In this document: positions 14,110 through 22,157 of the stretch, one piece after another
Layout: every line of letters begins with the position of its first letter
Numbering within the stretch: the stretch's first letter is position 1
Assembly: GCA_021852345.1 (NCBI GenBank)
Contig: JAJZNL010000047.1
Location: 1 to 55,631 of the forward strand
Reading direction: 5' to 3'
DNA length: 55,631 nucleotides
Source: Actinomycetes bacterium
Lineage (GTDB): Bacteria > Actinomycetota > Acidimicrobiia > Acidimicrobiales > JABEUL01
Notes under the pieces: model-generated
What the model was told of the DNA's origin: nothing
Seen by the model: the letters and a program-made list of their open reading frames with translations, nothing else
Database searches by the model: none
Program-made: the position numbers and the translations under genes

Positions 14110-16861
14110 TCTGCAGAAGTATAAAGACAAGATTGACTTTGACGAAACTAGATGGGGGTCTCACTGTGTTGATTGTTATCCGGGCGCTTGTCCGTATAAG
14201 GTCTATATCAAAGATAACAAGATTGTAAGAGAAGAGGTGGCCGGCGTACTTCCCGTTTTTGAGCAAGGCGTGCCAGACATGAACCCACTCGGGTGTAACA
14301 AAGGGGCAAGTTGGTCAAAACAACTTTATTCAAAGGATCGATTATTGCATCCGATGGTTCGTGACGGACAGAGAGGGGAGGGTAAATGGAAAAGGGTATC
14401 TTGGGATGAAGCATTAAGAGTCATCGCAGAATCTATTGTTGACATTATTGAAACCGAAGGCCCTGAATCAATAGTCCATGAGGGAACGCCTGAAGTGGTG
14501 GTCGTACCCGCAGTGCACAGGTTCATGCATCAGATAGGAGGGACCATAACCGATATTAACGGTTCGATCAACGATTTGGCATTGGGTCACCATCTTACGT
14601 TCGGACGGTTTTATCCTATCGGTTCAAATGACGATATATTTCATGCAGAGACGATAATTTTGTGGCATACCAATCCGGCTTACACCTGTATCCCGTTTTT
14701 TCATTATATAGCTGAAGCAAGATATAAGGGTTCTCAGGTGGTTCTGTTTGCTCCAGACGTCTCACCTTCCCATTCACACGTGGACTATCATATTCCCGTC
14801 GAATGGGGATCAGATCCCGCGCTGGCTCTTTCAATGTGTCAGGTGATTATACAGGAAAATTTACACGATCAAGAATTCATTAAGACTCAAACAGATTTGA
14901 GTCTATTAATAAGATCAGATACAGGCATGTTTCTCAAAGAATCAGATCTTTATCCCGAAGGTAATTTTGAACAGTTTTTCCATATAGATGAAAGTAAAAA
15001 AATCATTAAGGCTTCAAGAACCAATCTGCTTGAAGCGAAGGGAGTTTCATTAAGCGCTAAAACTGAAGTCGTCTTAATAGACGGTAACAAGGTTGAAGTA
15101 TATCCGTTGTTTGTTCGTTTAATAAATATGTTAAACAACGAATACAAACCCGAAGATACACAAGAAACAACTAGGGTAAATCCAGAAGTACTTAGGATGT
15201 TGGCGCGACGTATTGCAAAAACTAAAACCAAAATCTTAATGGGTATGGGTGCCTGTAAAGCCTACCATGCCGACCTATATCAGCGCACGATGAATCTGTT
15301 GTTGGCGGTAACGGGTAACTGGGGCAAAAAGGGAACTGGAATCAACTGTTGGGCCGTGGGACTGTTCGACGGTCAAACAACTGTAATGGTCAAACAGCGG
15401 TTCGGAGTTGAAGGTGCAGACGAAGTAATAAGTGCTTTAAATGCGGCAACTGAAATGGTGAAAGAGGCCGATCCTACCTTGGATGATGTTTTGGCGGCCA
15501 TTGAAGTTTGGCGAATGATGCCTCAAATTGGAGGTAGAGCGATGTTTCCAGCTTTCTTCTTGTGGTATTATCACGGCGGGTTTAAAGATAGGTGGAATAA
15601 TCCTCTGTTTAACGATAAGATGATGACCAAATCTTTTGACGAATATTTTGAAGAAGCCGTTGAATCAAACTGGTTTACCAATTTGGATAAACCGTCAAAA
15701 GATCATACCCCAAGAATACTTATTGAATGTGGTGGGAATCAGCTTCGACGGACAAGAGGCGGAAGAGGCGTTCTTTTAGATACGCTTTGGAAGAATTTAA
15801 AATTAGCAGTGTGCATTGACATAAGAATGTCGGCCACCGCATTGAATTCGGATGTTCTACTGCCAGCTGCTCAGCATTATGAAAAGGTGTCATTTCATCT
15901 TCCCACGCCTGCGATGTTGACTCTTCAGCTAAGCGATAAGTCAGCCGAACCTCAAGGAGAGGCGAAGGAAGAGTGGGAAATATTTCATCTTTTGCTGATG
16001 AAGATTTCTCAAGTAGCGCAGGAACGTAATTTAGACGGATTCAAAGTTTCAGATATCGGTCCTGAAGAAGACAGGTATCGCAAATATTCGGAGCTCCCGG
16101 ATCGATACAGCTTAAACGGCCATCTTTTAAACAGTGAAGACGTGGCAGAAGAGATGGTTCGCGACACGGTATTTGCCGGCACTTTAAATGATGAAGTTGA
16201 TTTAAATTATCTTAGGGAACACGGATTTTCAAAGTTTAAAGATTGGGGTATTTCGCCAATGGCACTGGGGCAGTCATCGCCGTTACCGGTTGACGAAACA
16301 TTTAGCGTTTTCAGGGATCACTATGAAAAAGGGACTCCGTATCCAACGCTGACCAGGCGAGCCCAGTTCCTAATTGAGCATCCCTGGTTCGTCGATGCTA
16401 AAGAAGATTTGCCGGTTCACAAGGATGCGCCCTTGATGGGCGGTACCTACAAATTTAGGATGACCGGTGGACACAACAGATGGTCGATACATGCCATGAA
16501 TATGGGTAACCCGTACCTCCTGGAGACACACAGGGGCGAACCGCACGCCGTAATGCATCCTCAGGACGCTAAGGAACTCGGGGTGAAAGACTTCGACTTT
16601 ATTAAAGTTAAAAATGACGTCGGCGAATTTAAAGTTCGAGTAAAACTTTCACCTTGCCAGAGGCCGTCGGGCTTAACTATTTATAATGGTTGGGACTCGT
16701 TTATGTTTAAAGATATGGTCGCTTCAAATGAAGTTGAACCTGGAATGGTTAAGTGGCTAAATATGGCGATGGGCTATGGTCACTTGAAATATGCTCCGAT
16801 GGAATGGCAACCCGCTCCAGTGGATAGACCAATATTCGTTGACATCCAAGCCGCAGACTAA
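14090..16861 (+). CDS. Type II DMSO-reductase-family molybdopterin oxidoreductase, alpha subunit 3
   Basis: This third catalytic paralog (923 aa) starts at ATG 14090, preceded by AGAGGAAG and overlapping the radical SAM gene by 20 bp. FS0 ligands are His25-x3-Cys29-x4-Cys34-x34-Cys69, the same extended spacing and same Y-P-G insertion as alpha 1, so alpha 1 and alpha 3 look like closer relatives. Asp162 (I-N-D-L-A-L-G) is the likely Mo ligand. The MGD-binding domain begins near residue 791 (GHNRWSIHA). There is no Tat signal and there are no beta or gamma genes downstream; the next gene is a beta-glucosidase. It probably uses the single upstream beta/gamma set. Confidence 0.92.
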   Translation: MKTRQDSLQKYKDKIDFDETRWGSHCVDCYPGACPYKVYIKDNKIVREEVAGVLPVFEQGVPDMNPLGCNKGASWSKQLYSKDRLLHPMVRDGQRGEGKWKRVSWDEALRVIAESIVDIIETEGPESIVHEGTPEVVVVPAVHRFMHQIGGTITDINGSINDLALGHHLTFGRFYPIGSNDDIFHAETIILWHTNPAYTCIPFFHYIAEARYKGSQVVLFAPDVSPSHSHVDYHIPVEWGSDPALALSMCQVIIQENLHDQEFIKTQTDLSLLIRSDTGMFLKESDLYPEGNFEQFFHIDESKKIIKASRTNLLEAKGVSLSAKTEVVLIDGNKVEVYPLFVRLINMLNNEYKPEDTQETTRVNPEVLRMLARRIAKTKTKILMGMGACKAYHADLYQRTMNLLLAVTGNWGKKGTGINCWAVGLFDGQTTVMVKQRFGVEGADEVISALNAATEMVKEADPTLDDVLAAIEVWRMMPQIGGRAMFPAFFLWYYHGGFKDRWNNPLFNDKMMTKSFDEYFEEAVESNWFTNLDKPSKDHTPRILIECGGNQLRRTRGGRGVLLDTLWKNLKLAVCIDIRMSATALNSDVLLPAAQHYEKVSFHLPTPAMLTLQLSDKSAEPQGEAKEEWEIFHLLLMKISQVAQERNLDGFKVSDIGPEEDRYRKYSELPDRYSLNGHLLNSEDVAEEMVRDTVFAGTLNDEVDLNYLREHGFSKFKDWGISPMALGQSSPLPVDETFSVFRDHYEKGTPYPTLTRRAQFLIEHPWFVDAKEDLPVHKDAPLMGGTYKFRMTGGHNRWSIHAMNMGNPYLLETHRGEPHAVMHPQDAKELGVKDFDFIKVKNDVGEFKVRVKLSPCQRPSGLTIYNGWDSFMFKDMVASNEVEPGMVKWLNMAMGYGHLKYAPMEWQPAPVDRPIFVDIQAAD

Positions 16862-17094
16862 AGCACAAAAAACCAGATATAGTTTTTCTGAGTTTCCCGA
16901 GCCCCAGTCAAGGGAATTGTTCTCGGTTGGAATTAAAGTTAATGCGCACACTAAAATTGTTCACTAAAAGCTATTAAAGTACCGTGTAAAAATGAATTCT
17001 AAGTTATTCTGATCTAAGCTAGGTCAGTTCAAGGGATTTTACGTTAAGTCACAATAGTAGCGCGAATTATTTTAACGGTTAAGGCGGTTACCAT

Positions 17095-18465
17095 ATGACA
17101 AAAGATGACCATATCGATTTGTTTAATTTAAAGGCATCGGACTTCGGAAAAGATTTTATTTGGGGCGTGGCATCTTCGTCTTATCAAATTGAAGGCGCTC
17201 ATGACGAAGACGGCAAAGGTGCGTCAATATGGGATGTCTTCGTTCATAAAAACAGGTTTTTGATTCCTACTGTTATGACTCGAGAGGTTGGAGACGTTGC
17301 ATGTGATTTTTATCACAGATATGAACAAGATATTGCTATGATTGCAGATTTAGGCTTTAGGGCTAACAGATTTTCCGTGTCATGGCCACGAATACTTCCG
17401 ACCGGTACGGGGAAGGTCAATCAAAAAGGGCTCGACTTTTATTCCAGAGTAGTCGATTCCAATTTGGCCAATAACTTGGAACCATGGATTACGTTATATC
17501 ATTGGGATTTACCACAGGCTTTACAAGAAAAAGGCGGGTGGCAAAATAGGCAGATAGTTGAATACTTCGCTGAATTTACCGATGTTGTCGCAAAAAAACT
17601 TGGTGACAGAGTTAAAAATTGGATGATATTTAACGAACCACTTTCTTTTTGCGCTGGGGGTTACCTTTTGGGGGCTATGGCACCAGGGATTATTAATCCA
17701 TCTGGTTTCATGGCAAGTGTGCACCACGTAAATTTGTGTCAGGCCCGAGGCGCATCCGTTATTCGCGAAAACGTCAAAAAAGCGAATGTCGGTACTACTC
17801 ATGTAATTGCCCCCGTTCACGCTATGGGGAGAAAAAGTTTTCAAATAAAAGCACAAGAATCAGTAAATGCACTAATGCATCGGATTTATTTGGACCCGAA
17901 TTTAGGTTTGGGCTATCCTTTTGGATTGAGTCCGATTGTGGATCTCGTAAAGCGCCATATCAAAGATGGTGACGAAAAAGATATCCAGGTGGATTTCGAT
18001 TTTATCGGTGCGCAGTATTACTCAACTACAAAAGCAATACCGGTACCTTTTTTAAAAGGAATTCCCACCAAACCCAAACCCAAAACAGGTCAAGATGCCG
18101 ATATGTTGAAATCGCCAGTGAACCCTAAAGGATTGTACGAATCGTTGGAATTTTTAAATTCCTATGGGCGTTTCAAAAACATAATTGTAACCGAAAATGG
18201 ATTTTCTACGCGTGATGTTGTTGAAAACAACAGAGTTTACGATTTAAGAAGAGTCGACTACATAAGACAGCATATTCCGTGGGTATTAAAAGCGATACAA
18301 GACGGCATTCCAGTAACGGGTTATATGTACTGGAGCTTTATGGATAATTTTGAGTGGGCTCTTGGATTTCGCCCTCGATTCGGCCTTATACATGTGGACT
18401 TTGAGAGCTTAGATCGAACTGTCAAAGATTCCGGTCTGTGGTTTAGAAAATTTCTGGCAAAGTGA
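17095..18465 (+). CDS. GH1 family beta-glucosidase
   Basis: This 456-aa protein has the usual GH1 length. The N-terminus has F-I-W-G-V-A-S-S-S-Y-Q-I-E-G near residue 20. The acid/base Glu181 lies in F-N-E-P-L and the nucleophile Glu367 in T-E-N-G-F. Y-M-Y-W-S-F-M-D-N-F-E-W near the end is the aglycone-site signature. ATG 17095 is preceded by AAGGCGG. No signal peptide is seen, so it likely hydrolyses imported beta-glucosides or cellobiose in the cytoplasm. It stands alone, 233 bp after the Mo island. Confidence 0.93.
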   Translation: MTKDDHIDLFNLKASDFGKDFIWGVASSSYQIEGAHDEDGKGASIWDVFVHKNRFLIPTVMTREVGDVACDFYHRYEQDIAMIADLGFRANRFSVSWPRILPTGTGKVNQKGLDFYSRVVDSNLANNLEPWITLYHWDLPQALQEKGGWQNRQIVEYFAEFTDVVAKKLGDRVKNWMIFNEPLSFCAGGYLLGAMAPGIINPSGFMASVHHVNLCQARGASVIRENVKKANVGTTHVIAPVHAMGRKSFQIKAQESVNALMHRIYLDPNLGLGYPFGLSPIVDLVKRHIKDGDEKDIQVDFDFIGAQYYSTTKAIPVPFLKGIPTKPKPKTGQDADMLKSPVNPKGLYESLEFLNSYGRFKNIIVTENGFSTRDVVENNRVYDLRRVDYIRQHIPWVLKAIQDGIPVTGYMYWSFMDNFEWALGFRPRFGLIHVDFESLDRTVKDSGLWFRKFLAK

Positions 18466-18752
18466 TGGTTCATAGTAACGATTGGGACTAATGCCACATA
18501 AGAGAAAAATTCGATTCCAAGGGTGCATTTAATTCCAGGTGTATTCGGTAGTACTTCGTATGTTATCTGGTAGTAGTTGATTGGCAAAATTTGGTATCGA
18601 TGATAGATGTTACGTACCGTTTGACAATTCACCTTATTTAAAAAATGGTAGATCAATGACAGTCCGTGTTTACAGTATCAATTGTAAAAAATAGCCGGCT
18701 GCTAAAAATATTTACTATCTTGTAAGTATCTATAACAGATAGATAGCATCAG

Positions 18753-19637
18753 TTAATTATTCTCTATAATTTTTAAGTTATCGGATCTTATCTCTTCTCC
18801 GTCATTTCCTATGACGTAAGCTTCGTAACCTTTAAGGTCGTAGATCCAATCCATATTTTCGATACCTGCCACTGCAAGAGCTGTTGCGTATGCGTCCGCA
18901 AAAGTCAGACTCGGTCCTGTAACCGTGGCAGAAGCAACCTTAGGGGTGGGATCCAAGGTCAGTGGGTTTATTAATTGACCGGGCCTCTCATAATCAGCCG
19001 ATGTCGCAACCGAATCTAGGGTCTCTATGATGATGGCAAGCGTGTTTGGATCAAAAGGATTTCTAATACCAAATTGCCAGCCGTCTTGATTTTTTGGAAC
19101 CCCAAAAGTTTTAATATCCCCGCCGGCGTTGATCATAAAGCATTTAACCTGTTCTTCGTAAAAATATTCTGATACAACCTCAACGGACCAACCCTTTACC
19201 AGTCCCGTCGGGTCAAATCCACCGGGCATACCCCACGGATCAAAAAATCCGAATGTGTCGTCTTTTGCTTTTGCGCAAAAGTCAAAAACTTCTTCAAATT
19301 CACTTGGCAAGTTGGTATGTTTAAGCAGACCTTGTCGATATTTATTTAAGAGGCTGTCCGCTTTATAGGTACTAAATAAAAAATCAATCTTTGACCATTC
19401 AATTGAAGCCCGTTCCGTAAGCTTTCTAAAGGTAACTTCAGATATAAGTGTATCGTAGACATTGATTTCAAATACCGTACCCATTACGTTTTCACGGTGG
19501 TAATAATTCGGGCGTACTGTTGATGAAGATTTGTTGTTAGTTGCTAAGTCAGCTGGATCTAATTTGCCATCTACATCGATTTCGAAGTTTAAATCTGTGT
19601 CGCCGTAGTTGTCGAGGGGTTTGAAGTTTTCAGTCAT
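18753..19637 (-). CDS. apbE: ApbE-family FAD:protein FMN transferase
   Basis: This 294-aa enzyme attaches FMN to a Thr/Ser of a target protein. Family marks are M-G-T-V-F-E-I-N near residue 50, D-P-T-G-L-V-K-G-W-S, G-G-D-I-K-T-F-G, and the metal/FAD region V-T-G-P-S-L-T-F-A-D-A-Y-A-T-A-L. No signal peptide or lipobox is found, and the frame upstream of ATG 19637 runs into a stop after about ten codons, so none is missed. Many ApbE proteins are exported, so this one may act in the cytoplasm before export of its target or leave the cell by another route. Its obvious substrate is the FMN-binding protein encoded just upstream. Confidence 0.88.
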   Translation of the reverse strand: MTENFKPLDNYGDTDLNFEIDVDGKLDPADLATNNKSSSTVRPNYYHRENVMGTVFEINVYDTLISEVTFRKLTERASIEWSKIDFLFSTYKADSLLNKYRQGLLKHTNLPSEFEEVFDFCAKAKDDTFGFFDPWGMPGGFDPTGLVKGWSVEVVSEYFYEEQVKCFMINAGGDIKTFGVPKNQDGWQFGIRNPFDPNTLAIIIETLDSVATSADYERPGQLINPLTLDPTPKVASATVTGPSLTFADAYATALAVAGIENMDWIYDLKGYEAYVIGNDGEEIRSDNLKIIENN

Positions 19638-19751
19638 GCGTTTACGGGTAATAATTGTTCGTTTATCTCAACTTAGATTCATTTTAGTTGGTATGCTCCT
19701 GAAAGGTGACATCGGCTGAGGGGCTTTTAAATTTTGATAGTGTCTCTGCGC

Positions 19752-19782
19752 TCGTCTTAAATCCTCTGGCGATTTAAGACGA
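19752..19782 (-). repeat. 12-bp perfect hairpin between the FMN-binding protein gene and apbE
   Basis: Arms 19752-19763 and 19771-19782 pair perfectly around a 7-nt loop. It lies between two minus-strand genes. No T-run follows in the minus direction, so it is more likely an mRNA processing or stabilising hairpin, or a weak attenuator, setting different levels of FMN-binding protein and ApbE. Confidence 0.6.
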
Positions 19783-19849
19783 TGTTATCCAATCGCTCGA
19801 AGATTACGCAAACATTATTGGTCGAATTTAAACTATAAGCATCTTGTGC

Positions 19850-20419
19850 CTATTTGAACTTCAAGTGCGATAACGCAGCTTGCAGTGACGTAGCATAAGC
19901 TTGGGATGTATAGGTGGCCCCAGTTACACCATTGATATTTGCGCTTTGGGCAGATAATGCCTGCGATTTTAACATGGGACCGGCTTGACTTTCTATATAG
20001 CTAGAGGTGGGATCGGCGTATTGAGCGTTTACTACCTGTAGGTTCGTAATTTTGTTGTTCTTTATTGTGACTTTTACTGCTAATTCGCCATAACCAAACT
20101 GTTCTAAAGGCCCAGTTGCGATTTCGCCTCCTGGGGTGGTAACTATGGGCGTTGTGGTAGTCGTGGCTCCTGGGGTTCCTGAGTTCCCGGAATTCCCAGT
20201 ACTACCTGAGTTGCCAGTGTTGCCAGTGCTTCCAGAACTACCAGAATTCCCAGATGAAGGGGACCCTGTGGATGAATTTGAAGTCGACTGTGAGCTGTTT
20301 GAATTTGTGGTTTTATTTGCAGACGAAAGCAACAAATGTTTCGGAGTCCCCGGGTGCAATCCTACGATAGTCAAAAAACCTACAACGGCGCCAGTTATAG
20401 ATATAAATATTTTTTTCAT
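19850..20419 (-). CDS. Secreted FMN-binding-domain protein, predicted ApbE substrate
   Basis: This 189-aa protein has three parts. Residues 1-20 form an N-terminal hydrophobic signal or anchor (M-K-K-I-F-I-S-I). Residues 35-95 are a low-complexity linker rich in Ser/Gly/Thr/Asn. Residues 100-189 are an FMN_bind domain ending in N-G-V-T-G-A-T-Y-T-S. That motif matches the flavinylation signature of NqrC/RnfG-type proteins, with Thr169 the expected FMN acceptor. The linker suggests a tethered, mobile domain outside the membrane. It sits 45 bp downstream of the flavocytochrome gene, from which it would receive electrons. Confidence 0.87.
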   Translation of the reverse strand: MKKIFISITGAVVGFLTIVGLHPGTPKHLLLSSANKTTNSNSSQSTSNSSTGSPSSGNSGSSGSTGNTGNSGSTGNSGNSGTPGATTTTTPIVTTPGGEIATGPLEQFGYGELAVKVTIKNNKITNLQVVNAQYADPTSSYIESQAGPMLKSQALSAQSANINGVTGATYTSQAYATSLQAALSHLKFK

Positions 20420-20464
20420 TGTTCTTTTGTAACCTCTGTAGTCTCTCGCAAGTTATTAATGTTA

Positions 20465-21868
20465 TTAAAGACTGAATACTTCAAAGTGGATGTAGTCATT
20501 TTGAACTCCCAATTCGTGGAGTGATGATAAGGTGTGATCGATAAACGGTTGGGAGCCACACAAAAAGATATCTCGTTTTGCAATATCTGGTACCAATTTT
20601 TTCATCATAGGGGCGTTGAATTTTACAACGTCTCTGGCTCCGATCACCTCATGTAACGCACCTTTTTTTAGTTTTATCAATTCTAAAAATTCGTTATGCA
20701 TTACAAGCTCGTCTTTTGAAGTGACTCTATTAATTACTATCGGTTGAGACTTCGTGGGTAGGTCTTCCAGAAGCGATCTAAGTGCCGTTATTCCTATTCC
20801 TCCGGAAATCAAAAGCGCCTTACGGGCTACCTGACGATATTTAGTGAACGTTCCGTAAGGTCCTTCAATCAGAACCCTAGTTCCGGGTTTCAGTTTTCTG
20901 ATATCTTTTGAAAAGTCACCCACTGATTTAACTGTAAGCCTTATGTAGATGTCACTCGGCATGGCTGAAACAGAATAGGGATGTGCCTGCCACCAAATTC
21001 CTGGAGCCACAAATCTCCAGTAGAAGAATTGTCCGCCAGACACCCTTAATTTATTCAAATTGTAGCCCGAGCAAATAATATTGGTTAGTTCATCGGTTAG
21101 TGGTTGAACACTTTGAACCCTGATGTTGTGATATAAGTTTTTATAGATGGGCATCGCAAACCTAAAATATAAGATAATTGCGGCTACAAAAATACATAGC
21201 ACCGTCCAAAAATGGGTTGCCAAAGGATGTCCCACAAAGGCCGGTCCCAATCCGACAATATGTGCGAAAGATATTATCAAAGCCACATACATCAGAAGGT
21301 GAATTGTCCACCATAGCTCGCGTTTAATACGAAGTCTGATGTATTTTATGGAGATACTTCCCGCCATCGCCATAAAAATAAAGGCAATTATCGCCGTTAT
21401 CATATTAGGAAACGATGTGACAAACGATGAAAGCTGGCTGAACACGTTTGATTTTGAATATTGGGCAAAGCCAATCGTCGTGAATACTACGTGAACGGAG
21501 ATTAAAATAAGAGCCCAAGGAGCCAGCTTTTTATGCCAATGTACAAGCTGATCTTGTCCAAGCACTTTTTCCAAAATATAATTTCGACTGACTAAAACTA
21601 CGAGGACCAATGCCAAATAGGTGCCAACCATTGCGGCGACATTACCCAAAAACATTAAAATTCCTCCAGAACCGGTCAGCTGGCTCTTTGTTACCGAAAT
21701 AAATGTGAGCCCCATCACAACCCCAAATCCAAGACTGAAAATTATAATTAATCCTGTAGTTACAATCTCTACCTTATTTTTGGCAGGCTTTAACGAACCC
21801 GACCTGTCCAGCGGGGACTGTAATTTCAGCTTAGGGTGCTCGGTTTCCTCTAGGTACTCAGTGGTCAT
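20465..21868 (-). CDS. Ferric-reductase-like transmembrane flavocytochrome with FAD/NAD(P)H domain
   Basis: This 467-aa protein has about six transmembrane helices (residues about 35-245), including His-containing helices (V-H-W-H-K-K-L, I-S-V-H-V-V-F, T-I-H-L-L-M, S-F-A-H-I) that could hold two b hemes. A cytoplasmic ferredoxin-reductase module follows: H-P-Y-S-V-S-A-M-P for FAD, E-G-P-Y-G-T-F, L-I-S-G-G-I-G-I-T for NAD(P)H, and C-G-S-Q-P-F near the end. It would move electrons from NAD(P)H across the membrane. With the FMN-binding protein and ApbE it forms an extracytosolic flavin electron-transfer set. The final acceptor (ferric iron, a peroxide, or another protein) is unknown. Confidence 0.88.
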   Translation of the reverse strand: MTTEYLEETEHPKLKLQSPLDRSGSLKPAKNKVEIVTTGLIIIFSLGFGVVMGLTFISVTKSQLTGSGGILMFLGNVAAMVGTYLALVLVVLVSRNYILEKVLGQDQLVHWHKKLAPWALILISVHVVFTTIGFAQYSKSNVFSQLSSFVTSFPNMITAIIAFIFMAMAGSISIKYIRLRIKRELWWTIHLLMYVALIISFAHIVGLGPAFVGHPLATHFWTVLCIFVAAIILYFRFAMPIYKNLYHNIRVQSVQPLTDELTNIICSGYNLNKLRVSGGQFFYWRFVAPGIWWQAHPYSVSAMPSDIYIRLTVKSVGDFSKDIRKLKPGTRVLIEGPYGTFTKYRQVARKALLISGGIGITALRSLLEDLPTKSQPIVINRVTSKDELVMHNEFLELIKLKKGALHEVIGARDVVKFNAPMMKKLVPDIAKRDIFLCGSQPFIDHTLSSLHELGVQNDYIHFEVFSL

Positions 21869-22157
21869 GTTAATTTAATCTAACAAATAAATTACAAAAT
21901 TAGCCCGCACAAAAGAAAATTTTAAGAAAAATTTAAGAAAACGGTTATTTTTGTTAATTCGACATTCAGGTAATTCCGGAAATGAAATATTTTAGAAGGA
22001 TCTCTCAAGAACTTTAGTTTGCTTTCGCGTGCAAAACGGAATCAGAATTTTGGGCAGCTCGTGATTAATCGTTAAAAATTCCAAGTTTGAAAAGCTTAAG
22101 GTCAATACTAAATGTAAATGAAAATGTAACTTTTAGCTAAAGACAAGTTAAAGTCTG

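Noticed and set aside
566..16861. Identification of the Mo enzymes as a specific known enzyme (nitrate, selenate, chlorate reductase, or ethylbenzene dehydrogenase)
   Set aside because: Cofactor motifs show only the type II family. Substrate-pocket residues cannot be compared without an alignment, and the neighbours match none of the textbook operons.
20136..20432. A 98-codon plus-strand ORF opposite the FMN-binding protein gene
   Set aside because: Its Pro/Glu/Leu/Val repeat is the antisense of the Ser/Gly/Thr linker; no ribosome site or family match.
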